From Halapricum desulfuricans (GTDB lineage Archaea; Halobacteriota; Halobacteria; Halobacteriales; Haloarculaceae), in the NCBI RefSeq assembly GCF_017094505.1, contig NZ_CP064787.1:620001-684000 (forward strand): a stretch of DNA of 64,000 bases. The letters run 5' to 3'. The position numbers and the translations under genes are program-made. The notes beneath the pieces are model-generated. The model was not told where the DNA came from. It was given only the letters and a program-made list of their open reading frames with translations, and searched no databases. Shown piece after piece: positions 34,464 through 41,562 of the stretch (position 1 is the first letter of the stretch; every line of letters starts with the position of its first letter).

Positions 34464-36401
34464 TCACGACGGCAGGAGTCCGTCGCGTTCGAGCTCGTCG
34501 GCCAGCGACTCGGGGAGGTAGTTCGCCGAGGCGTCGAAGTCGTAGCTGAGCCACCCATCACACGAGTGGTAGTTGGCCGAATCGCCGTCGAACTCCGAGT
34601 AGCACTTGTTGTCCCCGTCGAGTTCGCCGATCACGTTGTGCAGGAGTTCGTGGACGAGGATCCGTGTTCGGACGCTGTACTCGCCGACGGTCCCGCTCGA
34701 GCCGGCGTCGTTGATCGAGAAATAGCCCGGTGCGTAGCCGCGGCCGGCGACGCTGTCCGAGTCGATCGGGACGATTATCGCGGCGCGGGTCACGCCGAGC
34801 ATGTCGCCGACGTACTGCTCGGTGTAGTAGGTGTCGGACAACTCGCGGAACTCCTCGCCGCTGCCGTCGGTCGTGACCGACCGCTCGAGCCGTTTGTGAG
34901 TCATGTGGACCGTGATGCCGGTCGAGCCGTCCGGGTTGTCGACGGGCATGTCCGCCCAGGCCCGCCGGAGACCGGCACGTTCTGAGCTGGTGAGGGCGTC
35001 CGCGTTCGCACTCGTGAGCAGCGTGACATACAGGTCCTTCCGGAGCGGGTCCGCACCCGGAATCGTCGCGCCGCTCGCGGTCTCGCCGCTGACCTCCGCA
35101 CCGTCTTCGAGTCCGTCGCTGTCGGTGTCGGGATCAAGCGGGTCCGTCCCCAGATCGTATTCCCGGCCGTCGTCGAGCCCGTCACTGTCCGTGTCGACGC
35201 TGTCGGGATCGGTGCCGAGTTCCCGCTCGACCTCGTCGGGGAGTCCGTCGCCGTCGGCGTCGGGCGTCGGTGTCGTCGGATCGGTTCCGAACGCGAGTTC
35301 GGCGTCGTCGTCGAACCCGTCGCCGTCCGTGTCGACCGCGGTCGGGTCCGTCCCGAGATCGAGCTCCCTGCTGTCGTTCAGTCCGTCGCCGTCCGTATCG
35401 GCGCTGTCGGGGTCGGTCCCCAGTTCGTCCTCGCGACCGTCATCGAGTCCGTCGCCGTCAGTGTCCGCCACGAGCGGGTCGGCACCGAGCGTCAGCTCGC
35501 GGCCGTCCTCGAGTCCGTCGCGGTCGGTGTCCGCCACGAGCGGATCAGTCTCCAGTTCCATCTCACGGCTGTCGTTCAGCCCGTCCTCGTCTGTATCGAC
35601 CGCAGTCGGGTCCGTTTCGAGGTCGAGCTCTCGACCGTCATCGAGCCCGTCGCCGTCGGTATCGGGATCGAGCGGGTCCGTCCCCAGATCCGTCTCGATT
35701 CCGTCCTCGAGTCCGTCGCGGTCGGTATCTGCCACGAGCGGATCCGCCTCGAAGTCGAGTTCTCGGCTGTCGTTCAGCCCGTCGTCGTCGCTATCGGCGT
35801 CAAGCGGATCCGTCCCCAGCTCTAGCTCGCGGCTGTCGTTCAGCCCGTCGCTATCCGTATCCGGGTCCGTCGGGTCAGTCTCGAGGGCAAGCTCTCGGCC
35901 GTCGTCGAGCTCGTCGCCGTCGGTGTCCGGGGCCGTCGGGTCAGTCTCGAGGTCGAGCTCCCGGCTGTCGTTGAGCCCGTCGTCGTCCGTGTCTGCCGCA
36001 CGTGGATCCGTGTCCAGATCGACTTCCCGCCCGTCAGCGAGCCCGTCGCCGTCAGTGTCTGCAACGCGCGGGTCAGTCCCGAGGTCGAGCTCTCGGCCGT
36101 CGGACAGTGCGTCGCTGTCAGTGTCTGAGTCCGTCGGGTCCGTCTCCAGCTCTCGCTCGCGGCCGTCGTTCAGTCCGTCGCCGTCAGTGTCCGCCACGAC
36201 CGGATCGGTCGGGCCGTCGAGTTCGACACCGTCATCAAGCCCGTCGCCGTCAGTGTCAGAATCGAATGGATCCGTCCCGGCGAGCAGTTCCGATCCCGCG
36301 GGAACGCTGTCGCTATCCAGTGCGACCACATTGGTCACGAGTACGACTCCGGTGACAAGGAGGACAACGACAACGACGGGTAGAGCGATCTCCCGTCTCA
36401 C
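34464..36401 (-). CDS. Surface protein with about 18 calcium-type aspartate repeats and a C-terminal zincin-like domain
   Basis: 645 residues. An N-terminal hydrophobic helix (7-27) is a signal or anchor. Residues 49-445 carry about 18 tandem units of 22 residues (D-T-D-x-D-G-L-x-D-x-x-E-x-x-x-x-T-D-P) resembling thrombospondin type 3 calcium-binding repeats. The C-terminal domain (about 455-645) ends in a zinc-protease-like H-E-L-L-H (584-588) followed by NVIGELDG and Cys-containing loops (NKCYSEFDGD; HSCDGWLSYD). It may be a secreted, calcium-stiffened stalk with a metalloprotease tip. No Tat motif is seen, so export is probably by Sec. Confidence 0.8.
   Translation of the reverse strand: MRREIALPVVVVVLLVTGVVLVTNVVALDSDSVPAGSELLAGTDPFDSDTDGDGLDDGVELDGPTDPVVADTDGDGLNDGRERELETDPTDSDTDSDALSDGRELDLGTDPRVADTDGDGLADGREVDLDTDPRAADTDDDGLNDSRELDLETDPTAPDTDGDELDDGRELALETDPTDPDTDSDGLNDSRELELGTDPLDADSDDDGLNDSRELDFEADPLVADTDRDGLEDGIETDLGTDPLDPDTDGDGLDDGRELDLETDPTAVDTDEDGLNDSREMELETDPLVADTDRDGLEDGRELTLGADPLVADTDGDGLDDGREDELGTDPDSADTDGDGLNDSRELDLGTDPTAVDTDGDGFDDDAELAFGTDPTTPTPDADGDGLPDEVERELGTDPDSVDTDSDGLDDGREYDLGTDPLDPDTDSDGLEDGAEVSGETASGATIPGADPLRKDLYVTLLTSANADALTSSERAGLRRAWADMPVDNPDGSTGITVHMTHKRLERSVTTDGSGEEFRELSDTYYTEQYVGDMLGVTRAAIIVPIDSDSVAGRGYAPGYFSINDAGSSGTVGEYSVRTRILVHELLHNVIGELDGDNKCYSEFDGDSANYHSCDGWLSYDFDASANYLPESLADELERDGLLPS
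35066..36257. repeat. 66-bp tandem repeats encoding calcium-type modules
   Basis: About 18 units of 66 bases, each one 22-residue module of the surface protein. Units vary at third positions and at a few residues, so the array is diverged, but the phase is kept throughout. Recombination between units could change copy number. Confidence 0.8.
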
Positions 36402-36591
36402 GACGGACGCCTCCTACGTACGCCGGTGGACCCGTCGACGGCACGCCCCGGTCCGGAAACAACGGGTTCCATGCGTGCTCGTTGGTCTCGACGGCAAAAC
36501 GTCTACGGCCCGCAGTACCACATCTGATACTGAAACCTCTCGACCGGCCGGTTCGAGAAGGTATTTACGCGAAAGCGGGCTTTACACACCC

Positions 36592-37677
36592 ATGCACGAT
36601 TTCGTCGTCGTCGGAGCGGGACCGGCTGGCTCGCGGTTTGCACGCCGGGCTGCCGAGATCGGCCACGACGTGGTCGTCTTCGAACAGGGGGCGATCGGCG
36701 AGCCGCTGGCGTGTTCGGGCCACGTAAGCACCGATGTCTGGGAATTCACGCCAGACGGTGCGCGTGAGGCGTTACTCCAGAACGAGATCTACGGGGCGCG
36801 CTTTCGCCTTGGAGGCCCGGACAGCGAGGCCTATCCCTTCTACAAGGAGACGGTCGTCTCGAACGTCATCGACCGCGTGGGGCTCGACCGCTGGCTCGCC
36901 GAGGCCGCCCGCGACGCGGGCGCTGACGTCCGAGACCACCACACTGTCACTGCAGTCGAGGAGCACCGCGACCGCGTCGAGGTCACGGTTCGCGGCCCCG
37001 ACGGCGTCGAAACGCACGAGGCGCGGCTGGTCGCCGGCGCGGACGGTCCGCGCTCGAAAGTCCGGAGCGAACTCGGACTGCCCGAACCCGGGGAGTTGCT
37101 TCACGGCGTGCTGGGCTTCGAGGAGTCGCCCGACGACGCGGACTTCGTCGACGTGCACCTGACCGTCCCCGGGTTTTTCGCCTGGCGGATCCCCCGCGCC
37201 GGGGCCGGCGTCGAGTACGGTCTCGCGGCCAGCCCCGGCGCGGAGGTCGGCGAGTGGTTCGAGGCGTTTACCGACAGCTACGGTGCGGAGACGACCAACC
37301 GATGTTCGGGACTGATTCCGATCGGACCACCCGAGACAGTCACGAGCGGGCGGGCGTTTCTGGTGGGCGACGCCGCCGCACAGACCAAGCCGTTCACCGG
37401 CGGCGGGATCCGCTACGGCATGATAGCCGCCGATCGGGCCGCCGAGACCGTCGATCCCCGCGATCCGGCGACGCTCGACGATTACGAGTCGGGTTGGCGA
37501 TCGGAACTGGGCCGAGAGATCCGACTCGGTGCGTGGATCCGGCGCGGCTACTCGCTCCCGCAGGCTATCCAGCGGCTCGGGCTGGGTCTCTTCTCCGGCG
37601 AGATCGGCGTTCACATGGACGAGCCGTCGACGCTGTTCTCCCGTGAGCAGCTGCGGGCGATGTTTTCACGATCGTGA
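36592..37677 (+). CDS. Geranylgeranyl reductase family flavoprotein
   Basis: 361 residues. The Rossmann start DFVVVGAGPAGSRFARRAAE binds FAD, ACSGHVSTDVW and GDAAAQTKPFTGGGIRYGM are characteristic of geranylgeranyl reductases, which saturate isoprenoid chains of archaeal lipids. The ATG at 36592 is the only sensible start, since everything upstream in this frame is antisense to the calcium-repeat gene. A TATTTA box lies about 30 bases before it. Archaea hold several paralogues, so the exact substrate (lipid, menaquinone or other) is uncertain. Confidence 0.85.
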   Translation: MHDFVVVGAGPAGSRFARRAAEIGHDVVVFEQGAIGEPLACSGHVSTDVWEFTPDGAREALLQNEIYGARFRLGGPDSEAYPFYKETVVSNVIDRVGLDRWLAEAARDAGADVRDHHTVTAVEEHRDRVEVTVRGPDGVETHEARLVAGADGPRSKVRSELGLPEPGELLHGVLGFEESPDDADFVDVHLTVPGFFAWRIPRAGAGVEYGLAASPGAEVGEWFEAFTDSYGAETTNRCSGLIPIGPPETVTSGRAFLVGDAAAQTKPFTGGGIRYGMIAADRAAETVDPRDPATLDDYESGWRSELGREIRLGAWIRRGYSLPQAIQRLGLGLFSGEIGVHMDEPSTLFSREQLRAMFSRS

Positions 37678-38569
37678 TGTGCCCGCGAATAGTAACAGCG
37701 AGATAGATTCTATGGAATTATAATATATAAAACACGGTATCCAGTCCCATCTGGCCGTAATATCATTTTCCAGTGTTATATTTGTAACTGATGAGTTTGG
37801 TTCCCAGCACCGCATAAATCCGTCTGCAGCTGTGTGAAAAACAACCTGGATCTGACAGAAGCACGCTTCTCGCAGCACCCGACACTCGACAAAACCGTAA
37901 TTCAGCTCGGAACGGAGTGGATGTCGCGGCCGATCGAAAAGTACCAATTACTCCGTAGACGTCTGTTTCTGACGATGATTTCGAGACTCGTACGGACCGC
38001 TGTAGCAATTCACCGGCTAGACTCAGGGAGTCGGCGTTTGCCCGAAATAATCTACAACGGTCCGTATCAGACGGGGAGTCTTCGCGTGAAAGTGGCGCGC
38101 AACCGGACGTGGACAACACCGGGCTTCTGACTGACAATGCTGACCCCTTTCAGGCTGCACTCTCACGATTCGGACTTCGGTTTCATATCTGTTGCCGCTG
38201 AAAGCACATTGAGACTGAATACATATATAATATTATAGGACTGGCAAAACAACAGCCGACAAATATTTCTGACAGGGCCGGGATAGTGACGGTAGACTGT
38301 CATCCGGGACATTCGCTATTCCGCACTCAACGTCGAAGACATCGATGTTCTCTATCTGGTGCGGACCAAGTGAATATTCTACTCAGACTGGGTGGCTATA
38401 CGTTCGGAAGGATATCTGGCACGACGGCGTGCCAGATCAGTTCAAAATGGTATCGCCACCAGTATCACCTTTGCACGTAAGTGGGCGTGACGTAGGCGGT
38501 GATAAAGACGGGTGATATCGATCGCGGAAAACCGACCACGTCTAGACAAAGAAGCTTCCCGTCTCCCAA
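37678..38569. other. Gene-poor AT-rich region with possible decayed genes
   Basis: 892 bases, much lower in GC than the flanks. One weak open frame (GTG near 37834 to stop 38130, plus strand) encodes about 98 residues with no family; a phrase like VIRDIRYSALNVEDIDVLYLVRT at about 38300-38372 looks like a gene remnant ended by a stop. A perfect palindrome is listed separately. I see no intact gene. Confidence 0.4.
38414..38437. repeat. Perfect 10-bp-stem palindrome
   Basis: ATCTGGCACG and CGTGCCAGAT pair perfectly around the loop ACGG. It stands alone in the decayed region, with no promoter or gene nearby. It could be an element end or a structured remnant. Confidence 0.6.
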
Positions 38570-38728
38570 TTGGAGGACGTGAAGCCAGTCATCGGCGAGA
38601 AAGAAACCGACGAAGACAACCCGGTCAGGCACCTCGCCACGAACGAGATCGGCGCACCGACCGAGCACGCGATTCGCTCCTGCGGAATGCGATGGCGCAT
38701 CGAGACGTTCTTCGAGGACCCGAAGCAT
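38570..38728 (+). pseudogene. IS4-type transposase fragment
   Basis: About 53 codons are recognisable: the phrase LATNEIGAPTEHAIRSCGMRWRIETFFED, C-terminal part of a DDE transposase. The IS4 signature Y-x2-R-x3-E-x6-K reads CGMRWRIETFFEDPK, with the Tyr changed to Cys and the catalytic Glu kept. Both the N-terminal catalytic part and the C-terminal end are missing, and stop codons crowd the sequence upstream. No terminal inverted repeats or target duplications are clear. It is a dead insertion sequence fragment. Confidence 0.7.
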
Positions 38729-38804
38729 GGGAGACTACGGCCCCTACGGGAACTGCGGTTGTTCCTGCAAAGCGCGTCGCGGAAGCGGGAAGCCCCATCT
38801 GCTC

Positions 38805-38922
38805 ACGGGCGCGCAGCGCCCGTTCGCATGGTCAGCGGGACCTTCGGTCCCGCACTACCCTCAGCGAGCGTGGCGAGGCGCAAAGCGCCTCAGACCATTC
38901 GAGCGGGCAAAGCCCGCGAGAA
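38805..38922. repeat. Array of four perfect hairpins with 3-base loops
   Basis: Four stems follow each other: ACGGGCGC/GCGCCCGT around GCA (38805-38823), GCGGGACC/GGTCCCGC around TTC (38835-38853), GAGGCGC/GCGCCTC around AAA (38875-38891) and GCGGGC/GCCCGC around AAA (38903-38917). ATGGTC (38828-38833) and GACCAT (38893-38898) could pair around the middle two. The flanks GCGTGGCGAG, TTCGAGCGGGCAA and GCCCGCGAGAA are shared with the element in rnp1. The frame of the transposase fragment stays open through the array. Confidence 0.75.
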
Positions 38923-39006
38923 GACGTCAGCGCGAGCAGGGTGGGGTAGTTCACCTATAGTAGGTGTATGTATCTACAGTATGTATCTTTATCTTCGATT
39001 GGAACA
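38923..39006. other. Short AT-rich gap downstream of rdfA with palindrome
   Basis: CACCTA-TAG-TAGGTG (38952-38966) is a perfect inverted repeat lying about 40 bases beyond the rdfA stop; it may act as a terminator for rdfA. A direct repeat GTATGTATCT follows (two copies between 38966 and 38990). Confidence 0.4.
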
Positions 39007-39621
39007 TCACTCACTGTCGCCCTCGATAAGATCGAAGATGTCGAACTGCTCGCCGGTGTCGGTGTAGATGACCTGGATATCTACGACGACATCGACGTCA
39101 CCCTCCGGAACTAGCTCAGCCCGCTGAAGTCCCTCGATGGCGTCCTGGGTGACAGCCGCCGACCGGTTCTGGAGTTTCTGAATGCGTTCAAGTGCTGATT
39201 CACGGCGCTGTTGGGGCGTCGGTTCTGGCTGTTCGACGTCGCGGTACTCGCGGAGATAGGTATGGATCGTCTGGTGAGTGACGAAATTCCCGGTCACTGA
39301 CTCGACGTCAATGCCGTTCCGCTCGAGCCGGCGCTGGGTGCGCGTCCGGACGCCGCCGCTCACGTCATCGCCGGTCAACTGCTCGTAGAGTCGATCGATG
39401 TCGACATCGAGAACGCTCATCTCACTCCGTTCGATAGCCGCTTCGAGGACTATTCGGTTAAAATGATCCGCCAGCTCTCGCAGACTCATACCGTCCTCGC
39501 CCGTCGCCAACCACCGTTGCTCCAGTTCGTCTCCGACGCCGTCGAGGTCGTACGCTTCGATCACCTGTGCAACTTTGCTCCGCGATTTGCCCCCATCTGT
39601 TCTGGGTTCATGGCTGCCCAT
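39007..39621 (-). CDS. rdfA: Rod-determining factor RdfA
   Basis: 204 residues. The sequence KVAQVIEAYDLDGVGDELEQRWLATGEDGMSLRELADHFNRIVLEAAI, the central VSGGVRTRTQRRLERNGIDVESV and VTHQTIHTYLREYRDVEQP match haloarchaeal RdfA proteins, which in Haloferax volcanii are needed for the rod cell shape. The core is helix-turn-helix-like, so a regulatory role is plausible. Chosen start: ATG at 39621. It is isolated in a gene-poor region next to insertion-sequence debris, and has an AT-rich leader with an inverted repeat upstream. Haloarchaea often hold several RdfA paralogues. Confidence 0.8.
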   Translation of the reverse strand: MGSHEPRTDGGKSRSKVAQVIEAYDLDGVGDELEQRWLATGEDGMSLRELADHFNRIVLEAAIERSEMSVLDVDIDRLYEQLTGDDVSGGVRTRTQRRLERNGIDVESVTGNFVTHQTIHTYLREYRDVEQPEPTPQQRRESALERIQKLQNRSAAVTQDAIEGLQRAELVPEGDVDVVVDIQVIYTDTGEQFDIFDLIEGDSE

Positions 39622-40452
39622 GTGTGACCGTCAATCGGCCGAGATATATACCAGTTACCGTCGGAGATATAGTTGCCCGCTGACAGTAAGATTACATCTG
39701 TATGTCTGTAATATTCTTACTGCCCGATCAGTAGTGATTGTGTTGCGGTTCGATCACACTAGCCGTATCTATCACAGGGATTCGCGTGGAAACCGACAGA
39801 CTTCACTCGGGAGATCGGATCCACGATCGGCGACGCTAATCTCGATCAGTTTGGAAGCGATTCACTTCTATTCGCTCGAGCAGGCTGTCAGTCCCACCCC
39901 GTTGGCCTCGCACGGTTTGCGCGGACAGGCCTCGTCGACGGACTTGTCCGCGGCCACGTGAAAGACTGTATCCAGATCAGGCGTGGCGACGCCCGTGACG
40001 ACATCGGGTCGGTCGCCCTCAACGAGTTCAGCCGCCGGGGATGGACTCGCGGACCTCGTTCAGGAGGTCGTCAACGACGATCCCGCGTTGTCCGCGACCA
40101 ATAGGTGTAGTATCATTCAGTGCCTGCGTTACCGTAGTCCATTACGTGCATACAGACGTAATTGGCAGTCGATCACCGTCCCCCAATCGGATTGGTTTCA
40201 CCCGGATGGTGCGCCACAAGCATAATATAACTGAGTATTCTACTCTCTCCGCAGGCCGTCTAATAGACATATCAGTTATGAATTGTCGTCGCGATATCGT
40301 GAGATGCCCGTTTTCTCGCTTTTGAGGACTTTTACGGGAATTCTGGTTAGCCACGGCTGAGATAGATATAGGGGGATCTTATAGATCTTACTACACGTAT
40401 TCATATTGGTTTTTACCGATAGACTTTCACCCAATCAGCCACATGAGGCAGT
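39622..40452. other. Intergenic region between rdfA and the TrmB gene, with possible gene remnant
   Basis: 831 bases, AT-rich at both ends. A decayed fragment may exist on the minus strand between about 40110 and 39870: one frame reads RGIVVDDLLNEVRESIPGG then a stop, another continues DTVFHVAADKSVDEACPRKPCEANGVG, which vaguely recalls an NAD-dependent epimerase fragment. This is a weak guess. The AT-rich TATA candidate for the TrmB gene lies near 40400-40425. Confidence 0.35.
39684..39722. promoter_or_regulatory. Nested inverted repeat upstream of rdfA
   Basis: CAGTAAGA (39684-39691) pairs with TCTTACTG (39715-39722), and inside it TTACA (39692-39696) pairs with TGTAA (39707-39711). It lies 63-101 bases before the rdfA ATG in AT-rich DNA. 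It could be a regulator binding site. Confidence 0.45.
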
Positions 40453-41538
40453 ATGGACGCCGATGAGCTACGACGTGCACTCGAAAGCGCCGACCTCACG
40501 AAGTACGAGGCAGAAGCGTATCTGACCCTCATCGAGTACGGACAGCTGGCCGCTGTCGATGTTTCGAGCAAGTCTTCGATACCGACCTCGCAGGTGTACG
40601 AGACGCTCAGGTCACTCGAAGAACAGGGGTTCGTAGAGACAATCGAGCGGGATCGCCTGCACGCCGAGCCCAAGGAGCCGAGCGAGATACTCGCCCAGTT
40701 GCGTACGCACGGAGAACTGCTGACCGCGGCGGCCGACGAGCTGGAGGATCGCTGGGAAGAGCCGGAACTGGACGATCACAGAGTCAGTGTAGTGAAGCAG
40801 CCGGAAACGGTGTACAAACACGTCCGTAGTCGCCTGGAGGACGCGACCGTCTCTGCGGACCTGACTGTGAGTTTCGACCAGCTGAAACTGCTGTTGCCGG
40901 AACTTGAGGCGGCCGCCGATCGCGACGTCTTCATCCGGATCCATCTCTACGACGAGCCGGATCTGCATGAGAAGGCCACGTCGCTCGGGCTGGCGGACTC
41001 GAACCTGAATATCCGCGTGGGGACGATCCCCGGCCCGTTTATCGCGATCATCGATCGCAACTCGCTGTTCTTCGCGCCGAACTCCCGTGCTGACGAGGAT
41101 TACGGGATCCTGATGAACGACAACATTCTCTCGTTTATCACCCACTGGTACTTCTTGAGCTGTCAATGGCACGTGTGGGAGCCGCTGTTCGGGTCGGGCC
41201 GGCACTGGACAGAGTACGATTCGCTTGAAGAGTTCATGCGGGACATCGTCCCGCTGTTTGACGATGGGGCAGAAATACAGCTCACGGTTCGCGGCAATTA
41301 CATCGATTCCCGTGAAGAGTGCAGAGAACAGGGAGAGCTCGTCGAGGCGTTCTATCCGACCCGATACATCGGCAGCGGTTCCGAACTGTCACTCGAGGAC
41401 CTCTCGAGTTACGCTACAATCTACATCGATACCGGCGAAGAAGTGCTGTCTGTTGGTTCCTGGGGGGCAGTCTACGAGGACATCGAGGCACACCGAATTA
41501 CGATCACGGACATCCAGTTCCCGTACGGGACTCACTGA
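40453..41538 (+). CDS. TrmB-family sugar-responsive transcriptional regulator
   Basis: 361 residues. Residues about 1-75 form the winged helix (ADLTKYEAEAYLTLIEYGQLAAVDVSSKSSIPTSQVYETLRSLEEQGFV), the TrmB DNA-binding domain. The middle (about 120-235) is the phospholipase D-like effector-binding fold and the C-terminus (about 240-361) the TrmB sugar-binding domain (GSELSLEDLSSYATIYIDTGEEVLSVG). Archaeal TrmB proteins repress or activate sugar uptake genes depending on bound sugar. Its place next to the GH3 and ABC genes suggests it regulates them. The inducer is probably a glucan oligosaccharide (inference). Confidence 0.9.
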   Translation: MDADELRRALESADLTKYEAEAYLTLIEYGQLAAVDVSSKSSIPTSQVYETLRSLEEQGFVETIERDRLHAEPKEPSEILAQLRTHGELLTAAADELEDRWEEPELDDHRVSVVKQPETVYKHVRSRLEDATVSADLTVSFDQLKLLLPELEAAADRDVFIRIHLYDEPDLHEKATSLGLADSNLNIRVGTIPGPFIAIIDRNSLFFAPNSRADEDYGILMNDNILSFITHWYFLSCQWHVWEPLFGSGRHWTEYDSLEEFMRDIVPLFDDGAEIQLTVRGNYIDSREECREQGELVEAFYPTRYIGSGSELSLEDLSSYATIYIDTGEEVLSVGSWGAVYEDIEAHRITITDIQFPYGTH

Positions 41539-41562
41539 TTCGGCCGGGTGACGTGCCCGGAG

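Noticed and set aside
35066-36257. CRISPR or non-coding satellite
   Set aside because: The 66-bp units keep a single frame and encode consistent 22-residue modules.
34903-36591. Very long plus-strand open frame of Ser/Pro/Val-rich repeats running into the flavoprotein gene
   Set aside because: It is the antisense shadow of the 66-bp calcium-repeat array; only the part from the ATG at 36592 is coding.
37834-38130. Plus-strand ORF of 98 codons
   Set aside because: Starts with GTG in AT-rich sequence, has no family and no clear promoter; mentioned only in the intergenic description.
38805-38922. CRISPR array
   Set aside because: The hairpins differ in sequence and there are no regular direct repeats with unique spacers.
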